This document shows, piece after piece, positions 32,876 to 45,736 of a stretch of 64,000 nucleotides of DNA. Position 1 is the first letter of the stretch, and every line of letters begins with the position of its first letter. The stretch lies in NCBI RefSeq assembly GCF_030253575.1, contig NC_080560.1, forward strand, positions 43,167,001 to 43,231,000, given 5' to 3'. The stretch comes from Rhododendron vialii (taxonomy: Eukaryota > Streptophyta > Magnoliopsida > Ericales > Ericaceae). A model generated the notes under the pieces. The model ran no database searches, was not told where the DNA came from, and was given only the letters and a program-made list of their open reading frames with translations. Both the position numbers and the translations under genes were made by a program.

Positions 32876-35800
32876 CTAGAGCTTAGACGGAGGTTTCTTT
32901 CGATCGCCTATGAATTCCTGCATTTTCTTAAACTGCTCCTTGGTCATTCCATCATAATATTCATGAGCCCTTTCCTGAGAAACAGCAACAGCAAATAAGG
33001 GTGAATGTCAATAAGACATCAAAATCCAGGGCCAACAATTTACTGTAATGCTAGAATGAATTTTCCAAACTTGCTCTTTTCCTTGCCAATTTAACTCCTC
33101 CAGCAATGCTTATCAGTATCCCAGCTTAAATTGGTAGACTAGCAACCAGAGTCCCAGACGCGGCCACATAAAACGTCAATCTATGCATACTGCTAGCATT
33201 AAACAAGATTTTGAGCAGATAATTTTCAAATATACGAACCTGTAAGTTACTTGGTAGTTAGTTGGTACTTATAGCAACATAATAAAAATTAGTCCCAGTT
33301 GTTAAATGGTCCAAAAAGAATGCCATTTTTCGATATCTAGTTCTACGCTGACCCCATGATTGCACAAGATTGTCACGTTAAGTAAAAGTTGCTTCTAAGT
33401 TCCCAGTGTCAAAGGTCACAAGATTTTCAAGGTCGTAAAATCAGTCATCAACGAGAAGGAATATCACGAAGCACTTTTACATATGCAGTTGGCCTAAACA
33501 AATGCCCCAAAAGGGTGAAGGGACTGCAAGGAGGCAGAAGCAGATCCAAAATGTGGGCAACAATTGTTACCTTATCAAAGAGGTTTTAAAAAGTAACTAA
33601 AAGAGGTAAGGGGACCTTCTAGGTATGTTATACCAAGTCGTGAGACTTGATTAGAATCAAAAGTCATGAAACACCTAACAGGTTATAGTTTAATGTTAAA
33701 CAAGATTGCATGAAGATTGAAACTACCTTTTCTAATACGAGGGCGTGACCCAGGTCCAGCTTGAGGCCATCATTAATAACTGACTTGTACCTCAACACCA
33801 AGTCCTGGTTATTCTTTAAGATAGCCTCTGCAACTTCGCGGGCTTTCTTTAGCAAGTCGCTTTCGTCAACAAGATGATTCACCAAACCCCACCGCTCAGC
33901 TTGTTCTGCAGTTAAGGGCATCGCTGTCAAAGACACTTCACGAGCTCTGTTGGGTCCTATAATGCGTGAAAGCTTCTGAGAAAGACCCCACGAAGGAAAT
34001 ATTCCAAACCTGAAAAAATCCAGAAAAAAGTACATTAATCTTGGTTAGATTAGAAGAACTAAAACACCAAAAAGGCAAAAAGAGTTTCAACTTTCCACAA
34101 ACAGACTCCTCTCTGCAAGATTTCAGTCAGATTAAAGAAACCACGATTTCAATACCCAAAGAGAACCATCGATTGCAAATTTGCAAAACACAGTAGAAAG
34201 AACCATAAAAATTGTTTGGGGAAAAAAAAGAACCAAATCACATCAATGAATTTCAAACTCAACTGTAAGTGGAGACCCTCTGTTTAGTTGAAATTTCTCG
34301 CCAACATACACACATGCACAACCCCCCAGGAAGTTTTCTTTCCTTCCACAAGCCCATTTCAACACAAAGACACTACTAATGTTATCAAAGCAACAGCCTA
34401 CGACGCACTTGAACATAGCAACAAGGTAAATGTCCATACAATTGTGCAAGACACACATTATCAAGCCATCCTCATGCCACCCACGCTATGTTCATATGGC
34501 CCCATAATTCATTACCAGTGTCCCATCCCCTGCAACTACAACATAAAATTCAATCACAAAAACCACCATTAGGCAAAAGAAAAATATGTGCTTTCCAAAT
34601 CAATCCCAATCAAGACTCTAATTTCATATTAGAGCATCTCCAAAGCCATTTGGCCCATTTCCTTTGCCAATTGCCATAGCTATAATTTGGCACAATCTCT
34701 CAACACACCTCCCCGCTAACCAAATTCTAGCTTGGTCCTTGAGCCAAATCTTGTGTCAATTTCTATCCCCATGACCCATCAAAAACAGTTCAAGCCACAT
34801 CCTTCTAAAAATGTCTCTTTAAGCATTGGAGCAACACAATCAACCAATGCATTTGCACACTGTAGCAACTAGCACCTTATTCCATAATGATAGTCCATTA
34901 CCAAAAATCGTGCCATTTTTCAAATAAACAAGTAATTCTGCACATAATATTTGGAACCTTTCATACCAATTTAACTAAGTATTATTGGTGCCAAAAACAA
35001 AGTTACAGACAAGAATACTTGATTTTTTCCCCAAAAAATGACAACTTTTCACGATGGATTCTCATTGTGGAACTGAGGACTAAATGTCCTTGGCTTTGAA
35101 AAATCATTACAGATGCTTGTAGAGCATCTACAGCCTGTATGTACCTCTATTCTTGACTCAACCTCCAAATTTGAGTAGAAAACCATTAAATTCATCACCA
35201 ATCATTTTACTCAAACTCCTACGGTCCTACCCAAATCAACAAAGACCCCTTTTATTTGCTGAAATCCTATGCAACCCAAACAAGACACTTGTCATATACT
35301 ATCTAACATTCTCTCCATAGAAATGAGTTATATATCAAATGGAATTTCTACTCAAATGTGGATTAAAAAAAAAAACCGAGTAAGGGCTGGAGTAGAGCTT
35401 GCTCTTAGTAATTCTTTGCAGGTTTCAATGTACTATTCATAGTTGTTTTGAATCAAGCAATTACTACAATTTCAGCTAGAAAAATAAATGCATTTCGATA
35501 ATGTGTGTGTGTGTAGACATAAATTTTGAACCGTAGAATTTATCCACGCTTCGAAATCCATATCTCAAATATCCACTGTTCAAGCGAACAGTGTTGATTT
35601 TTTATATGTAGGCTCCTATTTCCGATTTGGATTTCAAATCGTTAATTACATACTTAAAAAAAAGTAAAACCTCCGATTAATGAAGAATAAAGAACAAGAA
35701 ACAGACTAGAATAATTTAATTTTATTGATGATTGAGGTTTAAAACCCTTGTTTACATCAAAACAGAGAATATTCGATACATTTAGAGGGATTGGAACCCT

Positions 35801-37924
35801 TTACCTATCACTTGGTACGCTTACTCTTGCTGATCTTCGAAGTTTGCTAAAGATTGTAGATGGTAGTGAGCGGATAGGTTGCTTGGTGGTTGTAGATTGT
35901 AGTGGTTTTGCTTGAATGGAATATATTTTCTTTCTCTCTGTATATTTTCTACGTTGAGGGAAAAGAGGTGTGATGGTGAAGAGTTGAGAGATGAAGTATG
36001 AGATCTGAGGTTTGAGATCTTAGGGTCGATGAGAGATAGATGAGAGATGTTAGGTCTGATCTGAGATTGAGGTCCCCTTCCTTTGATGACGGACCTCATA
36101 TTTATAGGAGCTTCATTCATCATCAGATGCTTGGCCGCCAAATAATTCATTTGAATTTGAATAGTTGTTGCCAGAGAACAGATGCTATCATATCTTCTCA
36201 GCCTCTTCAAATTTTGAATATTGGTTGCGTCAGATAACATCTATCCTATAAAATTCTTCTGCTTGCACAGAAGTATTTTCTTGGACTCTACATTTTATTT
36301 GATTTGAGACGTTAACCCATATTTGGTTTGTAGGCCTTGCGAAATGCGGGCCTATATGGTTTAAACCAATATTTGATTTGTAGGCCCTGTGAAATGCAGG
36401 CCTACATAGTTCAACTAATTTGTAGTCCTGCCACTTCTTCCGCAGGCTCATACATTCGTTAGGCTTGTCGGGCCAACATATGTTTGTTGATTTGCGGGCT
36501 TGCTGGGTCAACATGCCTTTTAGTCTGCAAGCCCAACATATGATACATTGATGATATTCATCAATCTTTGGTTGAAATTTATGTGCCAACAGTGTGAGAG
36601 AGAGAGAGAGAGTATCAATAAACATCGCACCCGTTAGAAGCAACCAAGACACCACAAGCAAGAGTAACCTCAAACCCGGCCGTAACAGCCCGTTTAGAAG
36701 ACTACGTTGTGCCTCTCAAATTTACAATTATGCATCTCTGACACTTTTACCAAATTTATGCTAAGATTCTTATTTGTTTACTTCACAATAAATGAAGTTT
36801 ACTCAATTTTTTCACTCCAAATTGAGTAAAATAAAACTAAATGCTGGAGATGCTCTAACAGATTCTCCTACTAGTTCTTTTCAGGTTTCAACGTACTGTT
36901 CATAGTTTCTTTGTACCACTCAAAGAAAATTCTACAATCTCAGCAAGAAAAATCAATGCTTTTCGATACTTCATAAGTTGAACGCGAGCCAACGAGCAGT
37001 AGCTTGTTCGAGCTTGATTTGAAATCTTTACAAGCCTCAAAAAACTAATCAAGCTCGACGTGTGTATGTAAAAAACTTATCTCAAATGAGATTTTAATGA
37101 GCGAACATGGCTCAAAAGTCAAGTAGCTTGTTTCATCTAGAGCTGCTTAACGAACCAAGCTACTCGAGCTCGTGTTTGTTCTCTAAAAAGCTTGTTCAAG
37201 ATTGATTTGTTACAAGCTTAAACATTTTCTTCAAACTCAGTTAATATTTCAAACCAAGCTTGAACTAGCTATTGCTTGGCTTGTTTGACTAATTATGGTA
37301 TAAAAAATTCACGTTACTGGAGATTGGCTCATGTATTTAGCTTGATTATACAGCTCGTTTGCGATCAACTCATCTTATAAACAAGCTAAGCAAGTATACA
37401 TTTTTAAAGCTCGTTAAAGTTTCAAACCAAGCATGATCAACTGGTTTGGCTCGTTTATCACCCCTAGTTTCATCTAGCAGCCCTACAGATAGAAAGAGAA
37501 ATAAGTATTATTACCTAGCGTGAGTGTCAATAAACTTGGCACCCTTAGCAGCCACCAAAACATCACAAGCAAGAGCAATCTCGAACCCGCCCGTAACCGC
37601 AAACCCGTTGACCGCCCCGACAATCGGCTTCCTGCACCGCTCCATCTGCGCCACCGGGTCGGCCTCCGCGTCCTTCACGTCCCCCTTGAACACGTCCTCG
37701 GCCGCCGTCAGGTCCACGCCCGAGCAGAACGCCCGGCCCGACCCGCACAGGATCACGACCCGGACCGACTCGTCGGCGTCCAGGGACCTGAACGCGCGCG
37801 CCAGGTCCGTCATCATCGGCTTCGTGAGCGAGTTGAGGGATTTCGGACGGTTGATCGTCACGTGCGCGATCCCGGTCGGGTCTCGGGTCACGAGTATGAG
37901 GTTTTCCGGCGACGATCGATCCAT
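32876..37924 (-). CDS. ECHIA: Monofunctional enoyl-CoA hydratase 1, peroxisomal
   Basis: Adds water across trans-2-enoyl-CoA in peroxisomal fatty acid metabolism. Exons (minus) are 37924-37515, 34009-33727 and 32974-32876, with GT-AG introns of 3.5 and 0.75 kb, giving 263 residues. It opens MDRSSPENLILVTRDPTGIA. ITINRP-type VTINRPKSLNSLTKPMM, the oxyanion-hole pieces GSGRAFCSGVDL and NGFAVTGGFEIALACD, and FGIFPSWGLSQKLSRIIG are crotonase motifs in order. The Glu of GGFEIAL is present, while the second catalytic Glu of mitochondrial enzymes is replaced in the FGIFPSWG stretch, as in Arabidopsis ECHIA. The protein ends PPSKL, a canonical PTS1 signal. Exon 1 is much more GC-rich than its surroundings, which creates long antisense frames without meaning. 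Intron 1 holds a solo LTR and an AGCTCG relic. A broken copy of exon 2 is at 46690-47340. Confidence 0.95.
35512..36591 (-). mobile_element. Solo LTR, 1.08 kb, in ECHIA intron 1
   Basis: Read on the minus strand it begins TGTTGGCACATAAATTT and ends AATTTATGTCTACA, giving TG..CA with imperfect inverted ends. The 5-bp repeat gtgtg flanks it (35507-35511, 36592-36596), though the left copy lies in a GT run, which weakens that evidence. A TATA-like 'cctataaatatgagg' and a downstream 'caataaaatt' suit LTR promoter and polyadenylation signals. No coding region. Superfamily is uncertain, perhaps copia. It has the same transcriptional direction as the host gene. Confidence 0.65.
36970..37465. repeat. 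AGCTCG-type dispersed repeat in ECHIA intron 1
   Basis: Repeated 'agcttgttcgagcttgattt' and 'gctcgttt' phrases, ending 'ctcgtttatcacccctag' just before the first exon's donor side. It shares wording with 1-260 and 54960-55230. Its left end is eroded. Confidence 0.5.
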
Positions 37925-38008
37925 TTTCTCTCACTATACATGCGTATGCGTATACAATTGCAGTGGTATTATACTATGCTCGTGAATATGGGACTGTGTG
38001 CCGATCCG

Positions 38009-38016
38009 TGACGTCA
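38009..38016. promoter_or_regulatory. TGACGTCA palindrome in the ECHIA promoter
   Basis: A perfect 8-bp bZIP (CRE/C-box type) site lies 85-92 bp upstream of the ECHIA start codon, between the gene and the fold-back element starting at 38047. Its position is suitable for a proximal promoter site; function is inferred. Confidence 0.45.
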
Positions 38017-38046
38017 TGGCACGTAAAACTAGCGAGGTTTATCTAC

Positions 38047-39793
38047 GAGACCCTTTTCTCGCACCCCCTGACACACCCCCTCCCCCGGCCCCACTGCCTT
38101 TCCACCTTTGCCCCTTCTTTTTCGGTTTTTTTTTTTTTTATTTTTTCACTTTGACTAATTTTTTTTATTTTACTTTTAAAAGTAAATAATTACTGTTTTA
38201 TTTTTTTTACTTTTACTAATTTTTTTTATACTTTTAAAAGACTTTAATTACTGTTTTATTTTTTTTGTTTACTTATAAAAAATTTTAATTACTGTTTTTG
38301 TTTTTTTTTTTTAAACTTTTACCGGCTTTTGTTTTGTTTTACTTTTAGTAGTTTTTTGTTTTACTTTTAAAAGATTTTTTACTATAATTTTAATTAATAA
38401 ATGAATAATTAAAATATAACTTATACTAACATAACTTGTACTAATGTTAATTAATTAAACCAAACATAATTTGTACTAATTTCATCGAAGAGTGAAAATA
38501 CATAAAAATACATGAAAATAATTTAAAAATACATATAAAGAGTAAAAAAATAAGTGTTCCGATTTTTAATTCGTTTGAACCAGTGCGAAGATCTTATTTT
38601 TCTTATCATTTCATCCTAAATTGTCGTAATTAATTTTTGGCTCTAAGGCCTTTCAATGAGCACCCTAAGAGAGACCTGAAACTAAATAATAAGTCTTAGG
38701 ATACTTGTTGAAAGGCCTTCGAGCCAAAAATTCATTATGATCATTGAAGACAAAATGATAAAAAAAACAAGATCTTTGCATCGATTCAACCGGATTGAAA
38801 ATTTGAACACTTAAATAATATTAAATAAATAAAAATGAAAAAAATATAAAAGTTATTAAGTAAATAAAAAATTAAAAAAAAATGCCGTGGGTTTAGTGGG
38901 TTGAATTATTGCCCGGGTATTTTGGTCTGGGGGTGGGGTCGGGCGGGGTGGTGTCAGGGGGCGCGCAAAGAGGGACCCGGGGGCTCTGCTGCCCCAGGGG
39001 CGCAGGAGCCCCTGCCCACACCCTGCGCCCCTGCCCACACCCACAAAACGGCAACGTATTGGTTAAATTAAAAATCACAACCACCAATTTGCAATCCTAT
39101 GAAGCAGAAACGTGATTATAAAAGTTTTAGAGACAAAATTTGATTATGTCTCTTTAGAATAATATGATCAGAATAGTAAGATCTTCACACCCGTTCAAAC
39201 AGATTAAAAATTGGACCACTTAATTTTTTAACCATATTTTTTAATATATAAACGGTATAAAAAAAAATTAGTGCTCAGTGCAAAAATTTTGTTATTTCTT
39301 ATCATATTATTCTGAAGGGTGGTAATTCATTTTTATTATTAGGGCTCTCATAATCACATTTCTGCTCCATATGGTCCTAAATAAAGAATATATACTTAAT
39401 ATGAGAGCTCTAGAGATAAAAATGAATTACGACCCTTCAGAATAATATGATAAGAATAACAAGATTTTTGCACCGATTCAAACAGGGTGAAAATTTGAGC
39501 ACTAATTTTTTGAGACCGTTTATATATTAAAAAAATATGGTTAAAAAATTAAGTGGTCCAATTTTTAATCTGTTTGAACGGGTGTGAAGATCTTACTATT
39601 CTGATCATATTATTCTAAAGAGACATAATCAAATTTTGTTTCTAAAACTCTCATAATTACGTTTCTGTTTCATAAGATTGCAAATTGGTGGTTGAAATTT
39701 TTAATTTAACCAATACGTTGCTGTTTTGTGGGTGTGGGCAGGGGCTCCTGCGCCCCTGGGCCAGCAGAGCCCCGGGTCCCGCAAAGAGATTTA
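38047..39793. mobile_element. Outer fold-back element upstream of ECHIA
   Basis: The left 'ctcgcaccccctgacacacc' and right 'ggtggtgtcagggggcgcg' are inverted, as are the inner 'cgaagatcttattt' and 'aaggcctttcaa' blocks around 38700. Nine-base flanks tttatctac (38038-38046) and cttatctac (39794-39802) match at eight positions, suggesting a Mutator-type target duplication. The second fold-back element 38973-39779 has inserted near its right end. Noncoding, with an AT-rich interior. Confidence 0.5.
38973..39779. mobile_element. Inner fold-back element, Mutator-like, 807 bp
   Basis: Ends ggacccgggggctctgctg and its mirrored ccagcagagccccgggtcc lead into arms of nearly 400 bp each ('ggcgcaggagcccctgccca', 'atcttcacacccgttcaaac' and their complements). 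The centre is near 39380. The 9-bp repeat cgcaaagag flanks it perfectly (38964-38972, 39780-39788). It is one of the longest hairpins in the window. Confidence 0.85.
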
Positions 39794-39802
39794 CTTATCT
39801 AC

Positions 39803-41150
39803 TCACAAATAAAATGAACAACCTGTTGTGTGGGACGAATCTCGGAGTTCCACGCGAAAAATGATTGAAGTCGTTTAATTTATTTAAAATATATTTTTAA
39901 GAATTTAAAAAAGTTTGATCAGTCGGATATCGGATGTCAAATACAGATAAGGGCTTGACAGTTTTGTGCTCAATTTTGCTAATAGAAAATTAAGCTAAGA
40001 ATTGATCAAATTCTTATCGTTATTACTTATTCGATTAAACTTATTCTTTGCATGAATTCTTAAAAAAAATTCCAAACAAACTGAGCAGATGATTTGTATG
40101 GGATCCCGAGGCGGGGTTCCACATAATGTGGTGTACAAATGGTATATCCCAGTTGGTGTACCCAAAGAAGGACTCACTACGCACGCAACCAAAGAACTAA
40201 CCACGGATAGATTTGCAATCATTCGATGCACGCGAGACCCAAAACATCCAACTGTTGGAGTCATTTGTAGTCGATGTCTGTGTGCATGTCATTTTTTGAA
40301 TATATCTTTTGATGCATGTAAAACATACATCACGCACGCAAGATTCACACATATTAAATGGTTTCACATGTACCAAAAAAAAAAAATTAAATGGTTTCAC
40401 ATACATTTGTTTATGAACTTGTCCGAAAATTTGTATTCCTTTTATTTTCTATTTTTTTAACAGCAATAATTAATTAGGCATCGGATAAGCCACGTGATGC
40501 CCCAAAGTCCTTTAAACGCATAATCATATGGGAGTCGAGTAATTCTACCCACACATTCGACCGCACTTGTGCATATCCTTATATTAATGGAACCTAACTC
40601 ACGTGAGAGTTTATGCGAACATGTATGTGAGCAAGGTATTGTGTTTCGATCATCTATTTGTGAAGACAATGACAGTGAAAATACTACTCTCCCGTCTCAT
40701 AATGTTTATCCGGTCTGCAAAATGGAGATGAAAAATAAATGGTAAAAGGTGGTGAAGTTGTGGGCAGACCCGATCCATAGTACGGGAAAAAAAGAGAGAG
40801 AAATTAAAATAGGAGTGTCGATGTAATTTTTCTTTCCACATGTAAAAGAATTCAGAAAATCCCACATTTCATGCCATTTTAGAACACCAACGAAGAGATT
40901 AAGGAAGCCCAGGAAATAGTTAGCCAAGCAACAGAAAGGAATAAAAACAGAACATTACCCACAAGGAGAAATTAGGGCACATATAAAACCAACCCAGGTA
41001 GGAGTATAAATTGCTAAACATACATTTGTTGTGTCTGAGCACCATGTACATGAACCTAACCAGTTCTAAAGATAAGCAACTAACTATTTCCATGCTAAGA
41101 CTATCCTATATTGGACAAGGAATATTTACAAGCATTTGATCATAACTTCT
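39803..41150. other. Intergenic, no gene recognised
   Basis: Short frames only, none with a recognisable product. No clear terminal repeats were found. Confidence 0.4.
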
Positions 41151-41156
41151 CTTCAT

Positions 41157-41588
41157 TTATCGGTGAAGCAAAGCAAGGAAAAGGTTGATAATGTCCAGAT
41201 AAAGGGAGATTGCAGCCCAGATGTACTCATTGTAGTTGAAGCGCTTGATGAGATTATCTGTACCCTACGCGATAAATGCAGAAAATAAGATTGCTTCCAA
41301 TCCTCCATATATGGTTGACCCCAGTTTTCCCATAGGCATGAAGACCTGTTGATTGAAAACCCAATTCTTAGAGAAACACAACTAGATAAGTGTAGTTCCC
41401 CTGGAATGAGGAAAAGACAGTTCCACAAACCTGAATCAGAGCAACAGCAATGAGCACCAAGAGGGAGGTGAAGAGAAACGGCCCCATGAAATGGAAGTCC
41501 CAGCCGTTTTTAGCAGCCCAGAACGTGTATAGCGTCGAGGAAATGACCACAATACTAGTTAGAGTCCCAGCTAGCAAAACGACTCTCC
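41157..41588 (-). pseudogene. LIFEGUARD/Bax-inhibitor-1 family, 3' part, broken
   Basis: Two exon-like blocks on the minus strand, 41588-41431 and 41345-41157, have good splice borders. The first reads GRVVLLAGTLTSIVVISSTL then YTFWAAKNGWDFHFMGPFLF, membrane helices of the LFG family. The second reads MPMGKLGSTIYGGLEAILFS and, after a TAG in place of the family's IVYD, TDNLIKRFNYNEYIWAAISL then YLDIINLFLALL. LFG proteins are seven-helix anti-death membrane proteins of ER and Golgi. Only the last third or so is present; no upstream exons were found to 43.8 kb. The stop lies inside the conserved YDTDNLIKR motif, so this is read as a truncated pseudogene. Confidence 0.8.
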
Positions 41589-41599
41589 CTGTTAAGATA

Positions 41600-43100
41600 A
41601 TGAGCAACGTTTAACATAAAATTGGGCAATGAAGAAATTCTTAACCAACTTGTAGCTTAATTTGAATCCTCCCTCAAGTATGCTTCTGTCAGTCTTATGC
41701 CCAGACATGTTACAAGAAGATTGGTTTTAAGAGTGTCTAAATGTTTAAACAAGCTTTTGCCAATCTTAGAACAGTACTAGTCACTTAGAACAGCAGTAGT
41801 CCCAGGAAAAAAAATCCCCAAGACACAAAAGCACTGCTGAGAATCCAGAAACTTCAAAAGAGGATGCACAATATAAGTATGCCACAAATAGAACCACTGG
41901 CAAGAACAGTTCCTAGACAAGCATAGATGAGATCCGTTCCTAGACAACTACAGGCATGATTTTTGGTTTTTACTTGCAAGTTCATATTAGAACAAGCGTT
42001 TTTCAACACACCACTTAAGTTTTCAGGAACAAGTTTTCTCCATCACTTTTCACAATATTATTGTCTACACGGCCAGTCTAATTTCAAGCTCTGGCATTGG
42101 AACTGGGTTCCGGTTAAGAAATCTCAATGCTCACACAAGCTCTACCCATCTGACTTTAACAACCAAAGTGACAATAAGTAGATTAACATCCACAAAGCTT
42201 TTATGGACCTCTGTTTGATCCACTAGCTTAATAGCTTTTTATCCACTAGCTGCACCCATGTCAATGACTTAATAGCACACTTTATATGTACAAGCCTCCA
42301 AGAGTTATAGTAGACTACTATAAGTTATCCAAGCCAAATAGCAGAAGCAACAAAAATCAGAATTTCAGGTTTCCACAGCAGCAGTTGAGAATCAGTGAGA
42401 GTGGGCCATAAGACCTCCTAATTTGATTGATAAGGAGCCTTGGAATGAAATAACATAACAGACAATTCAAGCTAACAAACAACTCAACACTCACCTAATC
42501 CTTATCAATTACAGATTGAGACAGACACAAGAAGCCCCACCCCACAGCAACAATCCCCACCGGCCCACCCTCCCCCTACTTTATATAACTTGACACCCCA
42601 AGACAACCCACAACCAAAGCAAGACCCCCATTCCCGCTCGTCCCAAAACTCCTAACTTTTTAACAATTCAGACACCCCAACAGTGATCGCACCCACGTCT
42701 TTTTTTTTTTGATCTCACCCACATATCCAAAACAGTAGATTCCCCAATAGTATGAATCACCCACTGTACAACACAAACACACGCACACACTGTTACACAC
42801 GACACGCACACACAATTACACAAAACACACCCATTCAGTCACTCACTGATGCACCACACACCCACCCACTGCTACACAACACACACCAATAAAGTCTCTT
42901 GATCGAAGCCCTGCAACTTCAACAGCATACCCTCGAACTCCATTAGAGAGATTCCTTTATTGCCTTAAGAAGTCATTGCTGCTAAAGTCATTCGTTCCCA
43001 CTTACCCAAAAAAAAGTCATTCGTTCCCCACTTCATTTTCACCCCAAAAACTATTCTAATCTTGATAATCTCCAGAATCTCATCCCATTGTGGTTCTGAG
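41600..43100. other. No gene; AC-rich tracts
   Basis: The stretch contains CA-rich imperfect repeats at about 42770-42890. No upstream exons of the LIFEGUARD fragment could be identified here. Confidence 0.4.
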
Positions 43101-43102
43101 TT

Positions 43103-45560
43103 TCAAAAAAAACATCCATTAGCCATGTTGATAGGTGCCATATTGCCATCCCTATCAATTGTGTTTGAAAATTCTCATTTCCATCCAGCCATGATTGGGC
43201 AAGAAACATCAGCTCTTTTTCCATATAAAAGTTATAGAGATTGTCAATTTAAATTCTGTCAATCAACAACAAAGCCCAATCTTGATCTTCACTTCAAATT
43301 GTAGACAATTCAAATTGTAGACAATTCAAATTGTTGGATCGTAGGTTTTTAACAACTTCATTAGAGAGATTCCTTTTTTGAAGGAGACAATACAAATTGT
43401 AGAATTGTAGGTTTTTAACGACTATGCTCATATCACTATCGAGCTCTGTCGTGAGAGAACCGAACATAGCAAACATCCAGCAGCTAATCAATACAGGGCA
43501 ATAAGACTTCCAAATTCACCGATACGGACACTTATCCAAACACTCAGAGATGTTCCATAAAGGTACATCTAGAGAAAGGGAAAATTATAGTTTTGGTGGC
43601 AATAAAAAGAATTGCAAAAAAGGAATAAAAATCCAAGTACCGAAAAAGAAGATAGACCTGAATTAATTAGGTAGTATGAAGTGATGAAATCGATAGCCTC
43701 ATTTGAATCATACACAATCCGGACGAAAATTGAGATTTTGCATACCCGAAAATGTGAGGGCGCAGTCAGTTTGGAGAGGACTGACACCCGTTTGTGAACG
43801 AAGATTCAGTGAAATAACAGTATGTACACACACCCAGAGAGAGAGAGAGAAAAATCATGGGGGAAATGGGGACGACGACTGGTGTTCGGTTCGGATATCT
43901 GCATGTATTGGCATTCATTGGAAACTCGCATATAACAGACGCGAGCTTTATCTAAATGGCGACGACTCGGTTCCATTTAAAACTCGCATCTTGATCACGG
44001 GAGGTATCTCGAAAACGACGTCGTCTGTATTTGTAAGGACTTCGCACGTTGAAACTGAGAAGTCAATTGAAACATGAATTTGTCGAATTGTGAACCCGTT
44101 CCAGCTTATTACCGTGATCGAAACCCTTCATGTTGCAGAGATTGTCAAGAACATAAACCAAATCAAATATCCTTTGAATCGAGTACTCATTGATACATAA
44201 TCGGGGACGATAAGTGTGAATTGTTTTTGTGAAAATAGACTTGGCCATACCCTATCAAATCGATTGTGTCAACGACGGAGAGGAGTTGTTCAAGAAAGCG
44301 ACGTCGCCCGTAATTTATTGGATCTGCATTGTGAATTCGTTAAATTGTGATCTCATTTCGATTGATCTTCATGATCGAAATCGTTCAAATTTTAGAGCTT
44401 GCAAAGAAGATAAACTCTGTGAAAGATCATTTGAATCGAATTCTGAAAGATACATAATCGAAGATGATAAATGTGAATTTATTTTTATGAAAATAGGTTT
44501 GGCCACACAGTATCAAACCCATTATAGCGAACAATAGGTTCACTCCGAGTCTCCCACGAAGGGACGTCCCCGACGAAGAGAGAGAGTGTGTGGTTGTTCA
44601 GCGGAGAAGTAAGTGCAACTACTCGGCTGCTCACTACTCCATTGTAAGTTGTAACAGGTCCGTTAATTTCAATTTTGTATAGCTTTCATTTCATTGTTCT
44701 TGGCAAAAACAAAAACTGCTCGATCACTACTCCATTGCTAGTTTGAAAGCTATTTTGTTTATACAGTATGATATGAGATTTAATGGTCTCACTTGGATTT
44801 TACCTTAATCTGTTGATGATCTTTTGTACACCTATTAACCTGCGACAACGAGAAATTTTAATTCTTGCTCCATTGCATGTTCAAATTGAGGCGATTGTCA
44901 ACTACTTTGCGTGTATTACTGTAGGAGCTGTTGCGAGCATTGGTTTTTGCTAAGGATTTAGGTTCTTGGAATGGAAATGGTTGCTTTCTGTTTGGATTCT
45001 GGACCTTCTGAAGTTGTGACTTCACCGTTCACTGCAATTGATCAATTGAATGGAAATGGTTGCTCCAAAGGGGTGTCATGGGGTCATTGAATTTGACATG
45101 GGGGGTGGGTTCAAAGCTGCAATTCTGATCAGAAGGGGGGTGTTTTGAGTAATGGGTCTGAGTTTATTGGGGTTAAATTGAGGTGGTGTAAGTTCTGCAG
45201 GGTGTGCCAGCATGGGTATTGTCTTTTGGTCATTGAGTTATGTGTCAAGTCTTTGGTAAGTGAAATGTGGATGTATGAGTCAGGGAGTATTTGGGGTACA
45301 CAATATTTGCTCAAGGATTGCTTGATGAAATGGATTCTCACTATCAAGGAGTTTTGCTGTCAAAAAGTGTTACTTACTGTCAAGGGATGCTGCTTTGGAC
45401 TCTGCATATCATGTCATGGGGCATTTGGATTGTGGTTTATATCTGCATGTGGGTGTGTAATTCTGCATAGCATGGGTGGTGTATATCTCAAGGGTCATTT
45501 TGTCTATTTATATTGCATCTCCATAGACAACGGGAGCATGTCAAAAATTGAGTTGTAACT
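43103..45560 (+). repeat. Segmental duplication, unit A
   Basis: A long stretch matches 52180-55920 in the same order: 'ccattagccat', 'cttcacttcaaat', the 'gaagatagacctgaatta' and 'gggggaaatggggacgacga' parts, then 'ctcggctgctcacta', 'ggtgtcatggggtcattgaa' and 'gtgtgccagcatgggtattg'. Identity looks like 85-90 percent with indels. No open frame is conserved between the two units, so it seems to be a duplicated noncoding or long-dead gene region. Confidence 0.8.
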
Positions 45561-45736
45561 TGTATCCTCTAAAGCTATGTGTATCTAGGAAGTTGTGAAG
45601 TTTTAGATTTCAGCAGTGGCATAAAGCCACCGGTAAGTTTTTTCTCTAGAATTCTTCCATCCTTTTCGGCCATTGCCTGTATTGAGCCTAAGGACAATGG
45701 GGTTCTTCGAACCTAAAGGGTTTCTGGCTTTTTTTC

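Noticed and set aside
37520-38011. Long plus-strand frames across ECHIA exon 1 (up to 163 codons)
   Set aside because: They are antisense by-products of a GC-rich exon. The minus strand gives a full crotonase motif set with correct splicing, and the plus frames have Arg/Pro-rich nonsense composition.
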